Source: Thermoplasmata archaeon
GTDB lineage: Archaea; Thermoplasmatota; Thermoplasmata; Thermoplasmatales; Thermoplasmataceae
Reading direction: 5' to 3'
Length of the DNA: 9,387 nt
Assembly: GCA_021797025.1 (NCBI GenBank)
Contig: JAKAAK010000114.1
Coordinates: forward strand, 1-9,387
Each line of letters starts with the position of its first letter. Positions within the stretch are counted from its first letter, which is position 1. The notes beneath the pieces were generated by a model. It searched no databases and had not been told where the DNA came from. It saw nothing but the letters and a program-made list of their open reading frames with translations. Made by a program: the position numbers and the translations under genes. Positions 6,414 to 9,387 of the stretch are shown one piece after another.

Positions 6414-7883
6414 CTAACTGCTCTGCCAGTTCAGGGATCGTCCTACAGCTTCCTTCCATTGAGGATATCTATGGATCGCATCATTGCCGGTATCTTCCGG
6501 CATGTATTCTTTTTCCACCCTGGCCATTCCTGCAATATCATCAATTGCCCAGAGACCGGCAGCAATACCGGCTATATATGCAGTTCCCGCGGCAGTAACC
6601 TCCGGTGAATTCGTCCTGATTATATCTATCCCCGAAAGATTTGCCTGCAACTGCATCAGAAAATCACTCATGGATAATCCACCATCAACCCTTGCCTCCC
6701 TGATCGTCGATGCTTTTTTCATTTCCCTGAGTACATCCCCGGTCTGGAATGCCACCGATTCGTATGCCATCCTGGCAAAATCCTTCCTTCCGGTAGCACC
6801 GTTCATCCCTATTATTAATGCACGGGCATCGGGATCCCAGTATGGAGAACCCAGGCCTGAAAAGGCGGGCACAAGAAAGGAATTCTGTGGTTTCGCCTGC
6901 GTTGCCATTTCCTCGAATCTTTCAAATGACTTTACGTGGAGGAGATTCTTGACCCAGTCAACGGCAAATCCTGCGCTGAATACACTTCCCTCCAGTGCAT
7001 AGTTTATATTCTTTTTACCAAGTCCGAATGCAACAGTGTTGATCAGTTTATCTGAATGTGGACGTTCCGTGCCGGTATTGAGCATTGCAAATGATCCGGT
7101 TCCATATGTAATTTTTGCCGTGCCCCTTGATGTTGATGAATGCCCGAACAGTGACGATTGCTGATCTCCTATGATAGAATATACCGGAATTTTTCCATTG
7201 CCCCCTATAGAAATATTTCCGAATTCATTCAGTGATGGAAATACATCCGGTAGGAGAATACCGGGGATATTGAACATGGTTAATAGATCATAATCCCACT
7301 CGAGCTTCCTTATATCAAAAAGCATGGTTCTGGAAGCATTGGTATAATCGGTGTAGCAGGGATGCGATTCATCCAGATTATAAAGGAGCCATGAATCAAC
7401 GGTTCCAAAAACCAGATTTCCCTTCATAGCATTGTTTCGTACACCTTCTACATTATCCAGAATCCATTTTATTTTACCTGCGCTGAAGTAGGGATCAAGC
7501 CTGAGTCCGGTTTTTTCCATTATTTCCTTTTCATAATCCAGAAGCCCTTTCATGATGTTCTCAGTTCGCCTGTCCTGCCATAAAATTGCATTATACACTG
7601 GTATGCCTGTATTCTTATCCCATATGATAATGGTCTCACGCTGATTGGTGATTCCCGCGCATTGAATCTGTGAGGGTGATATGCCTGTAATCTTCAATAC
7701 CCTTGATATAGCCATTTTCACTGCGGAAATGATATAATATGGATCCTGTTCGACCCACCCCTCCTGCGGGTAAATAGATTTCATTCTGGTAGTATATTTT
7801 GAAATAACATTTCCTGCATCATCGAATATTACCGCTTTTGAATTTGTGGTTCCGGCATCAATTGAAAGTATGTATTTATTCAC
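6414..7883 (-). CDS. glpK: Glycerol kinase (FGGY family)
   Basis: This 489-residue protein follows E. coli GlpK closely along its length. It catalyses ATP + glycerol -> sn-glycerol 3-phosphate in the cytoplasm. Visible signatures are DAGTTNSKA (9-17, phosphate-binding loop), GITNQRET (77-84), DPYFS (130-134), DYTNASRTMLFD (179-190), GDQQSSLFG (239-247), YGTGSFAMLNTG (260-271) and GGLSMSDF (401-408). The glycerol contacts known for E. coli (R83, E84, Y135, D245) are conserved here as R82, E83, Y132 and D240. The loop that binds fructose 1,6-bisphosphate in E. coli (GGKGGTR, R236) is two residues shorter, with Lys231 in place of the Arg, so that feedback control is probably absent. The start is GTG (7881-7883): an in-frame TGA lies just upstream, and a strong Shine-Dalgarno stands 8 bases away. 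It is the second gene of an operon with the cupin. No glycerol-3-phosphate dehydrogenase or glycerol facilitator is in the window. Confidence 0.95.
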   Translation of the reverse strand: MNKYILSIDAGTTNSKAVIFDDAGNVISKYTTRMKSIYPQEGWVEQDPYYIISAVKMAISRVLKITGISPSQIQCAGITNQRETIIIWDKNTGIPVYNAILWQDRRTENIMKGLLDYEKEIMEKTGLRLDPYFSAGKIKWILDNVEGVRNNAMKGNLVFGTVDSWLLYNLDESHPCYTDYTNASRTMLFDIRKLEWDYDLLTMFNIPGILLPDVFPSLNEFGNISIGGNGKIPVYSIIGDQQSSLFGHSSTSRGTAKITYGTGSFAMLNTGTERPHSDKLINTVAFGLGKKNINYALEGSVFSAGFAVDWVKNLLHVKSFERFEEMATQAKPQNSFLVPAFSGLGSPYWDPDARALIIGMNGATGRKDFARMAYESVAFQTGDVLREMKKASTIREARVDGGLSMSDFLMQLQANLSGIDIIRTNSPEVTAAGTAYIAGIAAGLWAIDDIAGMARVEKEYMPEDTGNDAIHRYPQWKEAVGRSLNWQSS

Positions 7884-7891
7884 CGTTGAAC

Positions 7892-7897
7892 ATCACC
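7892..7897 (-). promoter_or_regulatory. Shine-Dalgarno sequence deciding the GTG start of glpK
   Basis: On the minus strand GGTGAT is fully complementary to AUCACC at the 3' end of archaeal 16S rRNA and sits 8 bases before the GTG. This supports GTG as the true start and marks glpK as an internal operon gene, in contrast to the leaderless genes around it. Confidence 0.75.
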
Positions 7898-7936
7898 GGG
7901 ATATTTCATCATCTTGATCTGCATTTCAAGGAAATC

Positions 7937-8314
7937 TCAGTGTTTATACACCGGGGTTATATCCATATTTTCCGTATAATTGATAACGCATATGAATTCA
8001 AGGTCTTTCTTTCCGGTATTTCTGATCTCATGCTCGAATTTTGTATCTATGAAGATGAAATCTCCTGCCGCAAGTTGCATGGTTTCACCATTGACCGTGG
8101 CATCACATTTCCCCTTTATAATATACAGGCTTTCAAAATAATCGTGATAGTGCAGCTGTATGAATCCCTCTGGCTTTATGATGAACCTCCTCATTGCGTA
8201 TGATTTTTCCTGTTTGTCGGTAATAAGCCACTGTATATATGTATCCTTTGAATTGCCGACCTTTACCTCCTGCGCGGGAACGTCCTCTATATTTCCCTTA
8301 TAGTATCCATTCAT
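7937..8314 (-). CDS. Single-domain cupin protein of unknown function
   Basis: This 125-residue protein is a small beta-barrel cupin. Cupin motif 1 is visible as H55-x-H57-x(3)-E61 followed by G68. Motif 2 is degenerate, starting G84-D85 with H95 and N99 in the expected places but lacking the usual Pro and Gly. The four metal-binding positions (H55, H57, E61, H95) are all present, so it probably binds a divalent metal. Single-domain cupins include isomerases, dioxygenases and sugar-binding or regulatory proteins, and I cannot choose among them. It is the first gene of an operon with glpK (53-base gap, no promoter-like element between), which suggests a role linked to glycerol or another polyol, or as a sensor. 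The ATG at 8314 follows a TATA element by about 26 bases, so the mRNA is likely leaderless. Confidence 0.85.
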   Translation of the reverse strand: MNGYYKGNIEDVPAQEVKVGNSKDTYIQWLITDKQEKSYAMRRFIIKPEGFIQLHYHDYFESLYIIKGKCDATVNGETMQLAAGDFIFIDTKFEHEIRNTGKKDLEFICVINYTENMDITPVYKH

Positions 8315-8322
8315 TTATTTGT

Positions 8323-8339
8323 ATTAACCGGTTGTTAAT
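8323..8339. promoter_or_regulatory. Perfect inverted repeat in the cupin-glpK promoter (candidate operator)
   Basis: ATTAAC (8323-8328), five bases, then GTTAAT (8334-8339) form a perfect 6+5+6 inverted repeat, with AACCGGTT (8326-8333) as a second perfect palindrome inside it. The repeat covers the region between the predicted TATA box and the start codon and partly overlaps the TATA box, so a dimeric protein bound here would block transcription. No regulator gene is adjacent, so the protein is unknown. Confidence 0.5.
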
Positions 8340-8344
8340 AAATT
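8334..8344 (-). promoter_or_regulatory. TATA box of the cupin-glpK operon
   Basis: On the minus strand TAATTTATTAAC-like sequence is centred about 25 bases before the cupin ATG, the spacing expected for a leaderless archaeal mRNA. It overlaps one arm of the inverted repeat at 8323-8339. Confidence 0.55.
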
Positions 8345-8398
8345 ATTCTTCTGAATGAATTTTTAGTGTGCTGTACTGGAAAAGATTTATGAATGGCT

Positions 8399-8411
8399 TT
8401 TAAATATTTTA
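8399..8411 (+). promoter_or_regulatory. TATA box of the GNAT-like gene
   Basis: TTTAAATATTTTA, close to the archaeal TATA consensus, is centred about 20-22 bases before the ATG at 8425. The spacing is slightly short. It would leave about 8-12 bases of leader if the in-frame ATG at 8437 were the real start. Confidence 0.55.
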
Positions 8412-8424
8412 TATGTGATGTATT

Positions 8425-8913
8425 ATGCCGGCAGTTATGATAGGCCATTCAAAGACTGTACAGCTCCCGCAAGGATACAGGCTGATCCGGGAGTCCGATG
8501 TTAATAAAGAGTTCATGTCTGAAGACAGGAAGATGCGTGATTATCATTTATCTTATTTTTATGATTGGAGTCGTGGCGATAATAATATAGTTATTATAAA
8601 AGAGTCAGTTAAAGGAGTAATTGACGGTGTTGTTATGTTCAGGCTTTCTCCGAATATAGAACATCCCAAAACCATAATCATAGAGATGCTTGCCAGAAAC
8701 TTTGCAAGCAGGGGAAGTTCAGGTGCCGGCTATGACCTTCTGAGAATAATAGAACTTTATATTGCCCATCAGCTGGGTATAGAGAGAATAAACATTGAAG
8801 CAGTGAAAGACCTTGAAGGATATTATGAATCACTTGGCTATAATCCCACCGGAGAAAATTATTATGATGCATCATGGAAGCAAATAATAAATATGAGCAA
8901 AGAAATAAAATAA
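8425..8913 (+). CDS. GNAT-like N-acetyltransferase
   Basis: This 162-residue protein resembles the GCN5-related N-acetyltransferase fold in its second half. A beta-strand TIIIEMLARN (83-92) leads into a glycine-rich turn RGSSGAG (96-102) where acetyl-CoA pyrophosphate is normally held, followed by the helix DLLRIIELYIAHQLG (104-118), a strand INIEAV (122-127) and the closing YYESLGY (133-139). The turn differs slightly from the classic Q/R-x-x-G-x-G/A: it fits only with Gly97 in the first place or with one extra residue after Arg96. The first 80 residues are not recognisable. The acceptor could be a protein N-terminus, an amino acid or a small amine, and nothing nearby helps. It is divergent from the cupin operon (110-base shared gap) and converges on the flavoprotein gene with a 3-base gap. 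An alternative start is Met5 at 8437. Confidence 0.7.
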   Translation: MPAVMIGHSKTVQLPQGYRLIRESDVNKEFMSEDRKMRDYHLSYFYDWSRGDNNIVIIKESVKGVIDGVVMFRLSPNIEHPKTIIIEMLARNFASRGSSGAGYDLLRIIELYIAHQLGIERINIEAVKDLEGYYESLGYNPTGENYYDASWKQIINMSKEIK

Positions 8914-8916
8914 ATT
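8897..8916 (-). terminator. T-rich terminator of the flavoprotein gene, inside the GNAT gene end
   Basis: On the minus strand the bases after the flavoprotein stop read as T-rich clusters (TTTATTTTATTTCTTT), a plausible archaeal termination signal. They overlap the last codons of the convergent GNAT-like gene. Confidence 0.4.
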
Positions 8917-9387
8917 TCAGAAAAGCTTCCTTGCCGCTGAATCGAGCCCCTCGAATGTCATGGGATGCTGGTGCGCCATTTCGGCAAAATCCCTTGCGTT
9001 CAATCCCTTATGGATTCCAAGGGCAATTTCGTTAATGAGATTCCCTGCATCGTTTCCTATTACATAGCCACCTATGATTTTCAGGTTTTTGTCAAACAGC
9101 ATTGTAATTTCTCCGCATATTTCATTATGTATTTCAGCCATACTGTCCTCAATCATAGGGTAAGTAACTGCACTGTACTCAATTTTCCCCTGCCTTGCAG
9201 TATCCGGCGTTATGCCCACGAAGGACATATTGGGAATGGAGAAAAGCGTGAATGGCACTGAGGAACTGTCAAATCTTTCCACGGCAGTATCCCCGGCCAT
9301 GATGTTTGCAGCCGCAATCAGTGATTGCCTTTTAGCAGCATGGAATAAGGGCGTTATACCGTTGACATCGCCAGTAGCGTATATATG
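8917..9387 (-). CDS. Pyridine nucleotide-disulfide oxidoreductase, C-terminal part (dihydrolipoamide dehydrogenase / mercuric reductase-like), cut by window edge
   Basis: The reading frame stays open through the right edge, so the visible 156 residues are the C-terminal third of a protein usually about 450-470 long. The first Met in view (9300) is internal. Just before it lies IYATGDV, the second FAD-binding motif, followed by PLFHAA and a helix. Next come VGIT-x-D-x-A and the dimerisation domain, ending with HQHPMTFE, equivalent to the H-x-H-P-T-x-S-E that carries the catalytic His-Glu pair contributed to the partner subunit in dihydrolipoamide dehydrogenase. The enzyme is an FAD- and NAD(P)-dependent dimer. 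The redox-active CxxxxC that would separate dihydrolipoamide dehydrogenase from relatives lies outside the window. HPMTFE departs from the usual HPTLSE, which hints at a divergent member. Confidence 0.88.
   Translation of the reverse strand, partial: HIYATGDVNGITPLFHAAKRQSLIAAANIMAGDTAVERFDSSSVPFTLFSIPNMSFVGITPDTARQGKIEYSAVTYPMIEDSMAEIHNEICGEITMLFDKNLKIIGGYVIGNDAGNLINEIALGIHKGLNARDFAEMAHQHPMTFEGLDSAARKLF

Noticed and set aside
6484..7002. Plus-strand ORF of 172 codons
   Set aside because: It is the complement of the conserved C-terminal half of glycerol kinase.
7838..8203. Plus-strand ORF of 121 codons
   Set aside because: It is antisense to the cupin and the start of glpK, both of which have clear family motifs; its own translation shows none.
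9298..9300. ATG at 9300 as the start of a 127-residue gene on the minus strand
   Set aside because: The frame is open to the window edge, and the upstream codons encode the FAD motif IYATGDV, so this Met is internal.
1..9387. CRISPR array, tRNA, insertion sequence or prophage genes
   Set aside because: No spaced direct repeats, cloverleaf-like segments, transposase motifs or terminal inverted repeats were seen on reading both strands.

Overview
The window reads as a piece of an archaeal chromosome, most likely from the order Thermoplasmatales (a Ferroplasma- or Acidiplasma-like acidophile). That assignment is an inference. It rests on moderate to low GC, very short intergenic gaps, TATA-box-like A/T elements centred about 22-29 bases before many start codons with no room for a ribosome binding site (leaderless transcripts), and Shine-Dalgarno motifs matching ...AUCACCUCC only in front of genes inside operons. 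There is no rRNA, tRNA, CRISPR array, insertion sequence or phage gene, so this looks like ordinary metabolic chromosome rather than a mobile island.

Left part (1-2129, + strand): an AT-rich leader of about 190 bases, then a three-gene cassette. The first two genes are the N-terminal and C-terminal halves of a four-carbon sugar-acid kinase (DUF1537 family) encoded separately and joined by an ATGA overlap. The third is a PdxA-family dehydrogenase with PdxA2-like motifs. Together they match the known route sugar acid (D-threonate or D-erythronate) -> 4-phosphate -> 3-keto acid -> CO2 + dihydroxyacetone phosphate (DHAP). This is the most interesting part of the window.

Middle (2277-4417, + strand): a 14-helix major facilitator transporter of the DHA2 drug/proton antiporter type, whose promoter region holds an operator-like inverted repeat, then a small HAD-superfamily phosphatase with its own promoter. 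The HAD gene converges on, and directly abuts, the next gene.

Right part (4418-8314, - strand): an intact M13 (neprilysin/PepO-like) zinc metallopeptidase without a signal peptide, and upstream of it a two-gene operon, cupin then glycerol kinase. The glycerol kinase starts at GTG behind a strong Shine-Dalgarno sequence. The cupin promoter contains a perfect 6+5+6 inverted repeat. Divergent from the cupin lies a GNAT-like acetyltransferase (+), which converges with a 3-base gap on the C-terminal part of a flavin disulfide oxidoreductase (-) that runs off the right edge.

The sugar-acid cassette would yield DHAP directly. Glycerol kinase yields glycerol 3-phosphate, which becomes DHAP after a dehydrogenase not present here. 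The window therefore groups two possible entry points into triose-phosphate metabolism, although nothing in the sequence proves they are co-regulated.
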